A DNA stretch of 64,000 nt from Marinomonas pontica (GCF_026191375.1 NZ_JAODTL010000033.1:62001-126000); one strand, 5' to 3'. Positions 49,550 to 58,474 are shown, counted from the stretch's first letter. Numbers and translations are program-made. The notes: generated by a model not told the origin, from the letters alone.

Positions 49550-51076
49550 ATGAAAAATAAAAATAGCCTCAACCGCAAAGCCCATTTTCTGGGCACAAAG
49601 ATCCGCAACCTCCGTAAACGCAACCGTTTGACGATGGAAGACCTGTCGGCACGATGTATAAAAATCGACGCAGAATGTGCGCCATCGGTGTCATATTTGT
49701 CGATGATAGAACGGGGGAAACGCATTCCAAGTGAAGACGTTTTACAGGTTATTGCCAGCGTTTTTCAAAAAAATGTTGAATGGTTTTTAGACGATATTCC
49801 CGAAGAAGAAGCCATTACGCCATCAAAAGGCTCCGGTGGTGGTATCGATGGCATGGCGTTAGAACCAAACTTTTTATTCTCCAAAGAAATCTTGCAGATT
49901 GCCATTCCTGAGATGCTCTCCCAAACGGGCACCAGCGGTCGCCAATTTGCGCATCTATTGATTCGCGCTCACCAAGAACACCATCAAAACCATTTCCCAG
50001 ATTTAGAGCGCGCGGCAGAAGAAGTCGGACTCAAACGCTTGCCATTGAGCCTTGACGAGATTGTCGACATCACCAAACAAATGGGACTGCAAATCAAGTG
50101 GTTCCGCAAAACGCCTTTGGCGGTATTACAAGAAATGGGCATCAGTGAAAGCCACGTGGTCACATCCTTTTTTGATCCGCCAAGCACCATTTACATCAAT
50201 CAGATCATGAAGTCACAGCCACAACGCTTGAAGTACAACCTGGCCGTACACATAGGTCACACCGTATTACACGATAAAGACGGCCTCAAAAATGTCTTGG
50301 TCACTGGGCGTAACGAAATTTCACCACTGCAAGCGCAGACGGCCAAAATACAATCATCGGGTATGGACGCCCAAGACATTCTTTACGCATGGCGAGACTT
50401 CGAGTGCAGCTTCTTTGCTGGCGCGTTACTGTGCCCCAAAGTACCTTTTCGACACCTGCTCGATCGCAACGGATATGAAATTCACACGGCGAAATTGGCG
50501 GGCGTGTCAGAGTCTGTCGCTATGCGCCGTATGACCGCCACGTCTCCCTATCCACATTGGCATTATTTTGATGCCTACGCACCGGGTAAACTTAAAGCCG
50601 TGTATCGTGGGAATGGCATTCCACTGCCATGGGGAAACATGAGCACAGTGGAAGATCCTTGCCAACACTGGTCTGTGTTTCGCAAAATCAGCGAACCCAG
50701 CACGGGTACCTCGGCGCAAATATCGATACTTAACGTTGGTGACGAACCGCGAATTTACGCTTGTGAGTCCATCAAAGTAGAAGACCTAGCTGGGAATAGC
50801 CACGTACTGTGTTCTGGCATCGATTTGAACCCAGCGATCAACGCCCAAGGCAAAGATGCGCTGTCCATCGCCCATGATTTAAAACAAACGTGCGTCAAAG
50901 GTGGAGGCTCCGCACATATCCCCAAAAGCATTAAAAAGGACCTCATGAGCGTGGCGAAAATTCTCAACATCAATTGGGTGGAACGGGGGATCGACAACGA
51001 CGCTCGACTAATTTGCTCTCGTGGCGCCGTCTGCCCAAGATCACCCAGCTGTTATCAGCAATGCGGTAACCGCTGA
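49550..51076 (+). CDS. Large XRE-family regulator, probably of the glyoxylate shunt
   Basis: A 508-residue DNA-binding protein. The N-terminal helix-turn-helix (about residues 13-80: LGTKIRNLRKRNRLTMEDLS, then SYLSMIERGKRIPSEDVL) is of the Cro/C1 type. The middle and C-terminal parts resemble the large short-chain acyl-CoA-responsive group (RamB/ScfR-like; I recall the label DUF3612 for close relatives). They include an IrrE-like NLAVHIGHTVLHD and a cysteine-containing end (SRGAVCPRSPSCYQQCGN). RamB controls aceA/aceB in actinobacteria, and this gene is divergent from glcB-aceA, so control of the shunt is a reasonable inference. No Shine-Dalgarno sequence precedes the ATG; a leaderless mRNA is possible. 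Confidence 0.8.
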   Translation: MKNKNSLNRKAHFLGTKIRNLRKRNRLTMEDLSARCIKIDAECAPSVSYLSMIERGKRIPSEDVLQVIASVFQKNVEWFLDDIPEEEAITPSKGSGGGIDGMALEPNFLFSKEILQIAIPEMLSQTGTSGRQFAHLLIRAHQEHHQNHFPDLERAAEEVGLKRLPLSLDEIVDITKQMGLQIKWFRKTPLAVLQEMGISESHVVTSFFDPPSTIYINQIMKSQPQRLKYNLAVHIGHTVLHDKDGLKNVLVTGRNEISPLQAQTAKIQSSGMDAQDILYAWRDFECSFFAGALLCPKVPFRHLLDRNGYEIHTAKLAGVSESVAMRRMTATSPYPHWHYFDAYAPGKLKAVYRGNGIPLPWGNMSTVEDPCQHWSVFRKISEPSTGTSAQISILNVGDEPRIYACESIKVEDLAGNSHVLCSGIDLNPAINAQGKDALSIAHDLKQTCVKGGGSAHIPKSIKKDLMSVAKILNINWVERGIDNDARLICSRGAVCPRSPSCYQQCGNR

Positions 51077-51084
51077 AAAGTGGC

Positions 51085-51121
51085 GGTAAAGACGAATAAA
51101 TAGCAATTTTTCGTCTTTACC
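51085..51121 (+). terminator. Strong stem-loop after the XRE regulator, possible terminator
   Basis: GGTAAAGACGAA pairs perfectly with TTCGTCTTTACC over 12 bases around a 13-base loop, 8 bases after the stop. No T-run follows on either strand, so termination is not certain. The rest of 51122-51376 is AT-rich, presumably promoter for the next gene. Confidence 0.5.
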
Positions 51122-51376
51122 TCACTAAATCAATTCCTCCTAAACTGGCTACACCTTATTGATATCAATGAATAAAATACGGCCTTTCCTATTAATCCCT
51201 CACTGCCAAACGGCCACCAAACAGAAAATTTGTCATTCAATTTTAAATTCAAGAAACCGCGCTAACTTACTAGTTCGACATAAAAATGCCATTTATCCGT
51301 AATCAACCCTATCGAAATACGCCCACAAGTATTAAAATCAGCGCAAATTCCCCTACCCCTTAGTTAAGGATCTTCC

Positions 51377-52588
51377 ATGACTTTGTCGACCGGCCAGTCA
51401 ACTAATGTTGTTGTAGTTAGTAACTCTTCCGATAACCCTTTCGCTATTGATGTCGCCTATGCAATGGGCCAACACGAAGACATTGCTGATTTGATCAGTA
51501 TGAAGCAGTTCATGAACTCCGAATTTTGCCCGCGTTTCATTTCTGACGAAGCAGATTTCGATAACATTGGCCGCAAATTAAAAGGCAAGTCTGTCATTAT
51601 TGTGAGCACTGGAAGCCATGTAAAAAGTCGCCAAGAATTGGCAATGGCAAACTTAATCATCGCTCGTGCTGCAAAAGAAAACGGTGCCGACCGCGTCATT
51701 CTGGTTGAGCCAGATCTATTTTACAGCGCCCAAGATCGTGGCCCTCATAAGAGCCTTGGTGAAACCAGCTTTGAACGCGATATCCAAGACGTTAAAAAGT
51801 TCGACGGCCAGCCGTTTACGGCGAAACTCTATGCTCAACTATTAAAACTGTCTGGTGTGGATACAGTGATGACCATTCACAACCACTCAGACTCTGTTCA
51901 AAAAATGTTTACCGAAGTGTTTGGTGGTGATTTCCATAACCTAATCCCTTATGAGATTTACGCGCACTATTTACTAAATTCAAACATTTTGAATTACGGT
52001 GAAGACGGTGAAGGGCTTGTGCTTTGCGCACCAGACAAAGGCGCACGTGATTTCGTTAAAGAAATGTTCAAAACACTGGGTCTGAAAAAAGCAAAATTCA
52101 TCATGCTGGATAAAGACCGCACCGCTGAACGCAAAGTAGAAATCACTCTACACAAAGAAAGCGAACACACATTCGACGGTCTAGATGGCGCGAGCATTGT
52201 GTTGTTCGATGATATGGTTCGTACCGGCTCTACCGTGGTGAAATCTTGCCAGTTCTTGCAGCAAATCAATCCCGAACGTATGGTGTTTGCGGTATCGCAT
52301 TTTTATGCCAGCGATGAAGGTCGTGAGCGCATGGCGCACCCAGCGATTGGTGAAATTTTGACCCTAAACACCTTACCAACGATTTTGAACCGTGATGAGC
52401 AAGGTCGCTTACGTAAGAAAATGGTCGTGCTAAAAGTAGAAAAATGGCTAGCTCAAGAGCTTTGCAACATTCTTGACCTGCCACAAACTCATGAGCCAAA
52501 CCCTTACAAAATCGATATGTCGTCTAAAAACCCACGTTTTAAACGCAAAATTTGGTTCAGTGAAGAGTTGTCCGAGCTGAAAGGCTGA
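51377..52588 (+). CDS. PRPP-synthetase-like phosphoribosyltransferase-fold protein
   Basis: A 403-residue cytoplasmic protein resembling ribose-phosphate pyrophosphokinase but about 90 residues longer than the usual 315. The tandem-domain pattern is visible: VSTGSHVKSRQELAMANLIIARAAKENGADRVILVEPDLFYSAQDR (cut; the catalytic-loop region of Prs) and, near residue 277, the PRPP-binding loop VLFDDMVRTGSTVVKS. The usual second Prs motif region reads VLCAPDKGARDFVKEM. The C-terminus has an extra basic segment (MSSKNPRFKRKIWF). ATG follows AAGGATC. It stands alone before a terminator. A housekeeping prs may exist elsewhere, so a specialised role is possible. Confidence 0.75.
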   Translation: MTLSTGQSTNVVVVSNSSDNPFAIDVAYAMGQHEDIADLISMKQFMNSEFCPRFISDEADFDNIGRKLKGKSVIIVSTGSHVKSRQELAMANLIIARAAKENGADRVILVEPDLFYSAQDRGPHKSLGETSFERDIQDVKKFDGQPFTAKLYAQLLKLSGVDTVMTIHNHSDSVQKMFTEVFGGDFHNLIPYEIYAHYLLNSNILNYGEDGEGLVLCAPDKGARDFVKEMFKTLGLKKAKFIMLDKDRTAERKVEITLHKESEHTFDGLDGASIVLFDDMVRTGSTVVKSCQFLQQINPERMVFAVSHFYASDEGRERMAHPAIGEILTLNTLPTILNRDEQGRLRKKMVVLKVEKWLAQELCNILDLPQTHEPNPYKIDMSSKNPRFKRKIWFSEELSELKG

Positions 52589-52615
52589 GACCAATTTCAA
52601 TAAAAAGTAACCAAC

Positions 52616-52643
52616 AAAAATGCCGCGATTACGCGGCATTTTA
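52616..52643. terminator. Bidirectional intrinsic terminator
   Basis: AAAATGCCGCG pairs with CGCGGCATTTT around the loop ATTA, with A- and T-rich flanks. It lies between two convergent genes, the PRPP-synthetase-like gene and the next minus-strand gene. Confidence 0.85.
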
Positions 52644-52666
52644 TGTCTGATCGCTGAAAACGTTCG

Positions 52667-53251
52667 TTAAGCACGAAATGCCAATAAAAGAATGTCTTTG
52701 ATTTTCCGATCAATGTTTATTTGAGCCGTGTCAAAATCGGCACGCTCTACGTTGTATAAAAACGGCTGAACCTCACGTAGCTTTTTGATCGCTTCAGGAT
52801 CTTCCGCCAGCAATACGGCGACGTAAGAGAACGCGTCGTAATAAGGAAAAGCTTGTTCACGCAACGCGTTCAAATACGAGTCGACAGACTCCTCACCGAA
52901 TACTTGTTTGATGGCGGTAATCGCTCCAAAAACAGCAACGCCTTCACACAAGGCTGGCGTAGTAGCGCCGTCAAAGCCAACTGGATATTGGCCGCGCACC
53001 ATCTCTTGAATAACATCCGCCAACAGCATGACATCATTGCTGAATACTCGGGCTGGCATTTGAATGTTATAACGATATGGCTCATCTGGGTGTTTAAATA
53101 CAGCACCAGGTTTGGCAATACCATCACTGACCTCAAAGCCATCAAACTTAGCGTCAGCAACCGCTTTGCCAAAAAGAAACTCTACTGCTGGAAGCCAAGC
53201 TGCGCGTAATTTTTCTAATTTATTTACTTCTGTTGAGTAAGTGTCGGCCAC
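52667..53251 (-). CDS. Conserved hypothetical protein, unknown function
   Basis: A 194-residue soluble protein, alpha-helical in appearance, without signal peptide, membrane segment or metal motif that I recognise. Distinctive stretches are YNIQMPARVFSNDVMLLADVIQEMV (cut), GATTPALCEGVAVFGAI and YYDAFSYVAVLLAEDPEAIKKL (cut). GTG start is preceded by GGATGAGG. The sequence is coherent over its full length, so it is a real gene. The middle ALCEGVAVF segment recalls helices around a metallopeptidase site, but no HExxH is present. Confidence 0.7.
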   Translation of the reverse strand: MADTYSTEVNKLEKLRAAWLPAVEFLFGKAVADAKFDGFEVSDGIAKPGAVFKHPDEPYRYNIQMPARVFSNDVMLLADVIQEMVRGQYPVGFDGATTPALCEGVAVFGAITAIKQVFGEESVDSYLNALREQAFPYYDAFSYVAVLLAEDPEAIKKLREVQPFLYNVERADFDTAQINIDRKIKDILLLAFRA

Positions 53252-53386
53252 AACCTCATCCTTATTAATTCTGAAAGAAACAGAGCATCAGATTCGTTGT
53301 CAAAACGCCCTTTTAGATAGGCGAAACCTTACCATATTGCAGGCATTCAAGCAGGGGAAATTCTCGTTAACCAATGAGATAAATCA

Positions 53387-53650
53387 TTATCTTAGTTGGC
53401 TGTCTTTACTGCCAGCTCGATTGTACAAAGCAGAACGGCCTTTCTTCTCTTGCTCAGACTGGCATTGGATACACAAACGTACACCTTGAATCGCTTTGCG
53501 ACGCGGCTCAGGAATCACTGCATCGCATTCTTCACAATGAGTCAGGCTCTCGCCTTTTGGCATGCTGTTTTTTGCGCGTTCCACTTCGGAATCAACCGTT
53601 GCGTCTATTTGATCTTGTACCGCGCCATCTTGCGCCCAACCACTTGCCAT
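53387..53650 (-). CDS. DksA/TraR-type C4 zinc-finger protein (YbiI-like)
   Basis: An 87-residue protein with the four-cysteine zinc finger HCEECDAVIPEPRRKAIQGVRLCIQCQ (cut; Cys-x2-Cys, 17 residues, Cys-x2-Cys). Such small TraR/YbiI proteins share the finger of DksA but lack its full coiled-coil, and their effect on RNA polymerase is not established for most. ATG at 53650 is preferred over the longer frame to 53749 because AGAGGG precedes it and relatives are about 88 residues. Confidence 0.85.
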   Translation of the reverse strand: MASGWAQDGAVQDQIDATVDSEVERAKNSMPKGESLTHCEECDAVIPEPRRKAIQGVRLCIQCQSEQEKKGRSALYNRAGSKDSQLR

Positions 53651-53787
53651 CTGTGTCCCTCTTGTTATCCTTTTTCTTATTCGCAAGACTATAGCCTTAT
53701 CGTTTAGACACGACAAACTGAAAAAATCGTTAGAGCTCAGTGACATCATTCAACTTATCATGTCATTAGGTATGTTAGAATCTTCAC

Positions 53788-53845
53788 TTCCAGCCGCAAG
53801 AGCGGTGGTTAGGGAAGACTATTTTATAAGGTCTTTTATTTATAT
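53788..53845 (+). other. Folded leader of the HupE/UreJ gene
   Basis: Before the gene, CTTCC...GGAAG (53787-53816) encloses CCGC/GCGG around AAGA, and AAGAC/GTCTT forms a second small hairpin followed by a T-rich stretch. It may be an attenuator or RBS-proximal structure. It is too short for a cobalamin riboswitch. Confidence 0.35.
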
Positions 53846-53865
53846 ATTTTTTTGGAGACAACACC

Positions 53866-54450
53866 ATGCGTTTATCTACGCTTAAAATGGGATTGGCGGC
53901 ACTGGTTGCGGCAATACCAGCTCTTGCATTGGCTCATCCTGGACACGAACACACTACGAGTTTTATGACTGGCTTTATGCACCCTATGGGTGGTTTAGAT
54001 CATTTATTAGCGATGTTAGCCATTGGCCTTTGGGCTGCGAGCCTTGGCGGCCGTGCTTTGTGGGCTGTACCGGCTGCATTTGTTGGGACTATGTTGGTTG
54101 GTGGCGCTTTGGCCGTTGCTGGCGTACAGGTTCCTTTCATTGAGCAAGGTATTGTCTTGTCAGTGATTCTGATGGGCGCATTGCTTCTTGGCGCTGCACG
54201 CTTCTCTGTTGTTACTTGTGCCGGTATTGCTGGGTTGTTTGCTATTTTCCACGGCGCCGCTCACGGCTTAGAAATGCCACTGAATGCTAACGGCGCGGAA
54301 TACGCATTGGGCTTTGCGGTCGCGACTGCGTTGTTGCATGTTGTGGGCATTGGTTTTGGGGCTGTTATTGCTCGCTTCCAAGCGCCTATTGTAACTCGCG
54401 TAACAGGCAGCGTTATTGCCATTGCAGGTTTATTCCTTGCACTAGCTTAG
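53866..54450 (+). CDS. HupE/UreJ family metal transporter
   Basis: Inner-membrane protein of 194 residues with six or so segments, proposed to import nickel or cobalt. The family signature follows the signal-like start: AHPGHEHTTSFMTGFMHPMGGLDHLLAML (cut), where HPMGGLDH carries the metal-binding His and Asp. A second His-bearing motif FHGAAHGLEMP lies in the middle. Neither urease nor hydrogenase genes are in the window, so nickel versus cobalt cannot be decided. The start ATG is preceded by TTGGAGAC. Confidence 0.88.
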   Translation: MRLSTLKMGLAALVAAIPALALAHPGHEHTTSFMTGFMHPMGGLDHLLAMLAIGLWAASLGGRALWAVPAAFVGTMLVGGALAVAGVQVPFIEQGIVLSVILMGALLLGAARFSVVTCAGIAGLFAIFHGAAHGLEMPLNANGAEYALGFAVATALLHVVGIGFGAVIARFQAPIVTRVTGSVIAIAGLFLALA

Positions 54451-54464
54451 TTTTTTAAAGCAAG

Positions 54465-54489
54465 CCACGTTGTTTTTAGGGCAACGTGG
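54465..54489 (+). terminator. Possible terminator after HupE/UreJ gene
   Basis: CCACGTTG pairs perfectly with CAACGTGG around a nine-base T-rich loop, 15 bases after the stop. No T-run follows, so confidence is modest. Confidence 0.45.
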
Positions 54490-54684
54490 TGATGCCAAAT
54501 GACAGCAAAAAGGGACATAAACTTTCAATTAACACGACAAAAAATTAAAAACATTACACGGAATTTAGATTATAATTCGTACAATTAATGGCCGTATTTA
54601 TTGATGAGATATGTCATCAAGTCGATACACACCGACCGATATAATCTTCATATGTTTCATCCATTACCAGTAAAGGACAGTTAG

Positions 54685-56883
54685 TTGAAGAAAGCCGAAT
54701 TTAAGCAGCCTTCCGCCTTAATTATTTCATTGATTGCTTTCTTTGCCATTGCATCCTTTGGAGGTTATTGGACTCAGTCAACAAACCAATCCATTGTTAA
54801 TCAACAGCAATCCTTGCTAAGCGGCGTCTCTCGCACTCAAGCCTCTGTATTAGAAAGACGACTGTCTTCTGCGTTCACCTCTGCTCAAATCCTAGCCTAT
54901 GAAGTCGAACAAAATAATGGCGCTGGCGAATGGTTCCCTAGTTATGCCAATAAGTTGATCGACTCCATCGGTGGTATTGAAAATTTGCAATTAGCCCCTG
55001 ACGGTATTATTTCAGACATTTACCCAATGGAAGGCAATGAGGCGGCAATCGGCTTAGACATTTTAACCACCGACAGATTTAAACAAGAAGCCATGCTGTC
55101 CATTTCCAATCATCGCATGTTTGTCATCGGGCCTGTTGCTTTAGTACAAGGGGGTGTGGCAGTCATCAGTCGTGCGCCCATTTTTTTGCATAAAGACACA
55201 CAACGAGAACTTTTTTGGGGGTTTGCTTCAGCGGTTATTTATTTAGATAACTTACTAGAAGCCACGCAACTAAAGCGATTGGAAAGTGAAGGCTATCAAT
55301 ACAGTTTATCAAGACAACACGCCACGAGTAGAAAAACGATTGTCTTGTCCTCCTCATTAAGCCCATTGACAGACATACAAGCGTCAACCGATCTCATTTT
55401 ACCCGTTGGCACTTGGAATCTTAAAATAAGCAAAGCACTTGACGGTCAGCTGAAAGAGAGAAGTGTCACCGGATACGGCTTCAGCTTACTGGTTGCACTG
55501 TTATTGTCTATTGCCTTGTATGCGATTTTAGTTCAGCCCTTAAAGCTAAGAAATCTAGTGAAAGAAAAAACAGCAGAACTTGAAGAATTAGCCTACAAAG
55601 ACCCTCTCACTAAATTACCTAATCGCCGCTTCCTACAAGACAACTTACCCAAAATATTATCCAGCAATGTGAAATATCGCCGTATTTCCGCGTTTATTTA
55701 TTTTGATCTGGACAATTTTAAACGCATTAACGACACCATAGGTCACGATGTTGGTGACCAAGTGTTAATGATCGTCGGTGAGCGATTAAACACCTTAAAA
55801 AACAAATCGGACTTTGTGGCACGATTGGGCGGTGACGAATTTGGTATTTTCTTAGGAAATATTCATAACGAACAAGAAGCAGAAGACTACGCCAACCGAA
55901 TTCTACAAGGCATTAGAGCACCCGCAAAATTAGACAATCGAGAGTATGTACTAAGTACTTCCTTAGGTATCGCAATGATCCCAGAACATGGACAAGATCT
56001 TGTGACCATCATGCAAAATGCTGACATGGCACTGTATCAAGCCAAATTGCAGGGGAAAAACCAGTTCGCTTTTTATACAGAAACCATGAAAATCAGCACC
56101 CATAACCTCATCAAAGCAGAAGATGACCTTACTCTTGCTTTGTTGAGAAACGAATTTGAAATGTATTATCAGCCTCAGTTCGACCTTCGCACAAATCATG
56201 TTTTTGGTGCGGAAGCATTAATTCGTTGGAATCACCCAGAAAAAGGGCTCATCTTTCCTGATAGCTTTATTCCATTGGCCGAAAGTACCGGAAAAATCAT
56301 TGAGTTAGGCTATTGGATTGTCGAAAGCAGCATTGCTTACCTGGCTAAACGAAAGCAAGAAGGTCGAGTGGATCTGTTACTGCATATTAACCTCGCCTCA
56401 CGTCAGTTGTCTGATCCGCACTTTGTCGAGGTGGTACAAAGGCTGTTAAAAGAATACGACGTCCCTGCCCATTTAATTGGTTTTGAGATTACCGAAACGT
56501 CCATCTTAGAAGACATTCACCTAGCAAGAGGCTTACTGCAAACCTTTAAGGACATGGGGATTTGCATTGCTATTGACGACTTTGGTACAGGCTATTCATC
56601 ACTTTCTCAACTAAAGAACCTCCCTGTTAATCTGCTGAAAATTGATCGCAGCTTTATCATGGATTTAGAGAATGATGCGGATGATAGAAAAATTGTCGAG
56701 GCCATTATCGCCATGGCGCACAAATTGAATATCAAAGTGCTCGCAGAAGGGATAGAAACCAGAGAACAATGGAAAATGTTGGTGTCATTTCAGTGCGACT
56801 TTGGCCAAGGCTACTATGTCAGTAAAGCCATCACTGTTGATGAATTTAACCAAGCCGGGCCAATTGTACATAACGACATTTAG
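54685..56883 (+). CDS. CHASE-GGDEF-EAL protein, cyclic di-GMP turnover
   Basis: A 732-residue inner-membrane protein. TM1 at about residues 10-27; a periplasmic CHASE-type sensor domain (signature around IISDIYPMEGNEAAIGLDIL); TM2 at about 268-288. The GGDEF domain begins DPLTKLPNRRFL and has the intact site ARLGGDEFGIFL. The EAL domain has EALIRWNHP, the metal residues in IAIDDFGTGYSSLSQL and LKIDRSFI, and AEGIET. Both halves look catalytically competent, so it may synthesise or degrade c-di-GMP. Start is TTG at 54685, backed by AAGGACAG. It is followed by a strong terminator. The other GGDEF protein lies at 43516. Confidence 0.93.
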   Translation: MKKAEFKQPSALIISLIAFFAIASFGGYWTQSTNQSIVNQQQSLLSGVSRTQASVLERRLSSAFTSAQILAYEVEQNNGAGEWFPSYANKLIDSIGGIENLQLAPDGIISDIYPMEGNEAAIGLDILTTDRFKQEAMLSISNHRMFVIGPVALVQGGVAVISRAPIFLHKDTQRELFWGFASAVIYLDNLLEATQLKRLESEGYQYSLSRQHATSRKTIVLSSSLSPLTDIQASTDLILPVGTWNLKISKALDGQLKERSVTGYGFSLLVALLLSIALYAILVQPLKLRNLVKEKTAELEELAYKDPLTKLPNRRFLQDNLPKILSSNVKYRRISAFIYFDLDNFKRINDTIGHDVGDQVLMIVGERLNTLKNKSDFVARLGGDEFGIFLGNIHNEQEAEDYANRILQGIRAPAKLDNREYVLSTSLGIAMIPEHGQDLVTIMQNADMALYQAKLQGKNQFAFYTETMKISTHNLIKAEDDLTLALLRNEFEMYYQPQFDLRTNHVFGAEALIRWNHPEKGLIFPDSFIPLAESTGKIIELGYWIVESSIAYLAKRKQEGRVDLLLHINLASRQLSDPHFVEVVQRLLKEYDVPAHLIGFEITETSILEDIHLARGLLQTFKDMGICIAIDDFGTGYSSLSQLKNLPVNLLKIDRSFIMDLENDADDRKIVEAIIAMAHKLNIKVLAEGIETREQWKMLVSFQCDFGQGYYVSKAITVDEFNQAGPIVHNDI

Positions 56884-56931
56884 TCGTACTCGACGTCAAT
56901 ATTCACGCTTAAAAACAAATCCTGCAGACAT

Positions 56932-56967
56932 AAAAAAACCAAGTATTTTTCATACTTGGTTTTTTTG
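56932..56967. terminator. Bidirectional intrinsic terminator
   Basis: AAAAAACCAAGTA pairs with TACTTGGTTTTTT around TTTTTCA, flanked by A- and T-runs on both sides. It lies between the convergent CHASE-GGDEF-EAL and aspartate kinase genes. Confidence 0.9.
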
Positions 56968-57031
56968 ATCTGCTAATGATACGAATAATGCCTTAATAAG
57001 ACACGCTAAGATCACTGAGGAGACAGGTAGA

Positions 57032-58474
57032 TTACGAAGCTAAACAAATGGCGCGGCCATGGTTATGCACTTCTACCAATTCTTTGTGTAAGCTGCAAAT
57101 TGCTTTTTCGTAGTCTTCTTCATCAACGACAAACTGCATATCTACCTGACGCATAGATTGGTGCATCGCCAACACGTTAACATCTTGTTCAGCAATGGCT
57201 TTTACGGCTTTAGCAAGCATACCCGTCGTCTTCATGTCACTGCCAATTGCAGACACAATCGCCACTTTACGCTGTGTAATTTCTGCGTCTTCAAAACGCT
57301 CATGCAACACTCGCATAACACGCTTTAGGGTTTTCAAGTTGATCGCTAAATAATGCGTAATGGTATTGGCATTAATGTCTTTCGCAATGATATGAGCATG
57401 AAACTGATTCAGTACTTTTAGAATGGCAACATCAAACTTATCAATGTCACCCGCCATGTCTTGGTCAAACAGCTCAACGGCAAATACACCACGACAACCC
57501 GCGATAATTTCTACACAAGGTGCGTCACTGACATAGTCACCCGTGATCAAAGTACCTGTATGATCTGGTTCAAACGTGTTTTTCACGCGCAGTGAAATGC
57601 CACTTTGACGTAAGCCTTTCGCCGCTTTCGGGTGGATGGCTTCCATTCCAAGGTTGGCAAGTTGATCCGCCACGTCATAATTCGTACGACCAATCGGCAC
57701 CGCCTTGCTTTCACCCACTAAACGAGGATCAGCACTGCTCAAATGGAATTCTTTGTGGATAACCGCTTCACGGGCTTCCGTCAAAACCGCAATTCGGCTA
57801 AAGGTCATTTCACTGTAACCACGGTCAAAAGTAGACATTAGACCCGTTTCACTGTGCGCATAACCCGTAGCGATTGGTAGCTCTTTGCTCAAATCAACGC
57901 CCTTAAATGCGTCAAGAATACGCTCATCAAGCGACATATGGCTTGGACTATTCCAGCCAGTTAGATCGACAAATACCGCATTTACGCCATCACGCTGTAA
58001 TAAATGAGCCGTATTCCAAGCACTGTGTGCTTCACCGATACTGGCTAACATTTCACGCACGGTAGCTAGATGTTCGCTGATTGAGAAATGACCATGCTGG
58101 CAAAGACGATGTAAGTCTTCCAAACATTCTTGCGCGTCTTTCAAACGGCTATTTAAAAATGCGTCGGCTTTTTCACGCAGCTCACCCGCTTCAAACAAGG
58201 TGTGGTTTATTTCCAACATTGCGGCGCGTACGTCTTGCAACGCAGGGAACCAATTATTTTGCTTACGTTCTTGGGCGAACAAAGCAAACACACCAGCGTC
58301 GCCAGTTTTTTTGTGTTCTAACAGCTTATCTGTCATACCAGCATAAGCAGAAACAACAAAAATACGCTGGTACATGTTGTTCGCTTGAGTTGGCTTGAAA
58401 ATAATATTATCTCGAACCGAACGGTAGTCACTCATGGACGTACCGCCAATTTTTTCAACTGTATGTTGTCCCAT
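57032..58474 (-). CDS. ask: Aspartate kinase, ectoine-cluster type
   Basis: Phosphorylates aspartate to feed aspartate semialdehyde into ectoine synthesis. The 480-residue protein is of the Ask_Ect group: N-terminal VEKIGGTSMSDYRSV replaces the usual VxKFGGTSV, and MSTFDRGYSEMTFSRIAV is its kinase motif. Two C-terminal ACT regions follow (FDVAILKVLNQFHAHIIAKDINANT, cut, and VAIVSAIGSDMKTTGMLAKAV, cut). In the ectoine group the enzyme is considered insensitive to the usual lysine/threonine feedback. It lies downstream of ectC, separated by 305 bases rather than tightly linked. Confidence 0.94.
   Translation of the reverse strand: MGQHTVEKIGGTSMSDYRSVRDNIIFKPTQANNMYQRIFVVSAYAGMTDKLLEHKKTGDAGVFALFAQERKQNNWFPALQDVRAAMLEINHTLFEAGELREKADAFLNSRLKDAQECLEDLHRLCQHGHFSISEHLATVREMLASIGEAHSAWNTAHLLQRDGVNAVFVDLTGWNSPSHMSLDERILDAFKGVDLSKELPIATGYAHSETGLMSTFDRGYSEMTFSRIAVLTEAREAVIHKEFHLSSADPRLVGESKAVPIGRTNYDVADQLANLGMEAIHPKAAKGLRQSGISLRVKNTFEPDHTGTLITGDYVSDAPCVEIIAGCRGVFAVELFDQDMAGDIDKFDVAILKVLNQFHAHIIAKDINANTITHYLAINLKTLKRVMRVLHERFEDAEITQRKVAIVSAIGSDMKTTGMLAKAVKAIAEQDVNVLAMHQSMRQVDMQFVVDEEDYEKAICSLHKELVEVHNHGRAICLAS

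Noticed and set aside
53750-53865. Cobalamin riboswitch before the HupE/UreJ gene
   Set aside because: TTAGGGAAG resembles one conserved piece, but only about 55 bases remain to the start codon and the other conserved boxes are missing.
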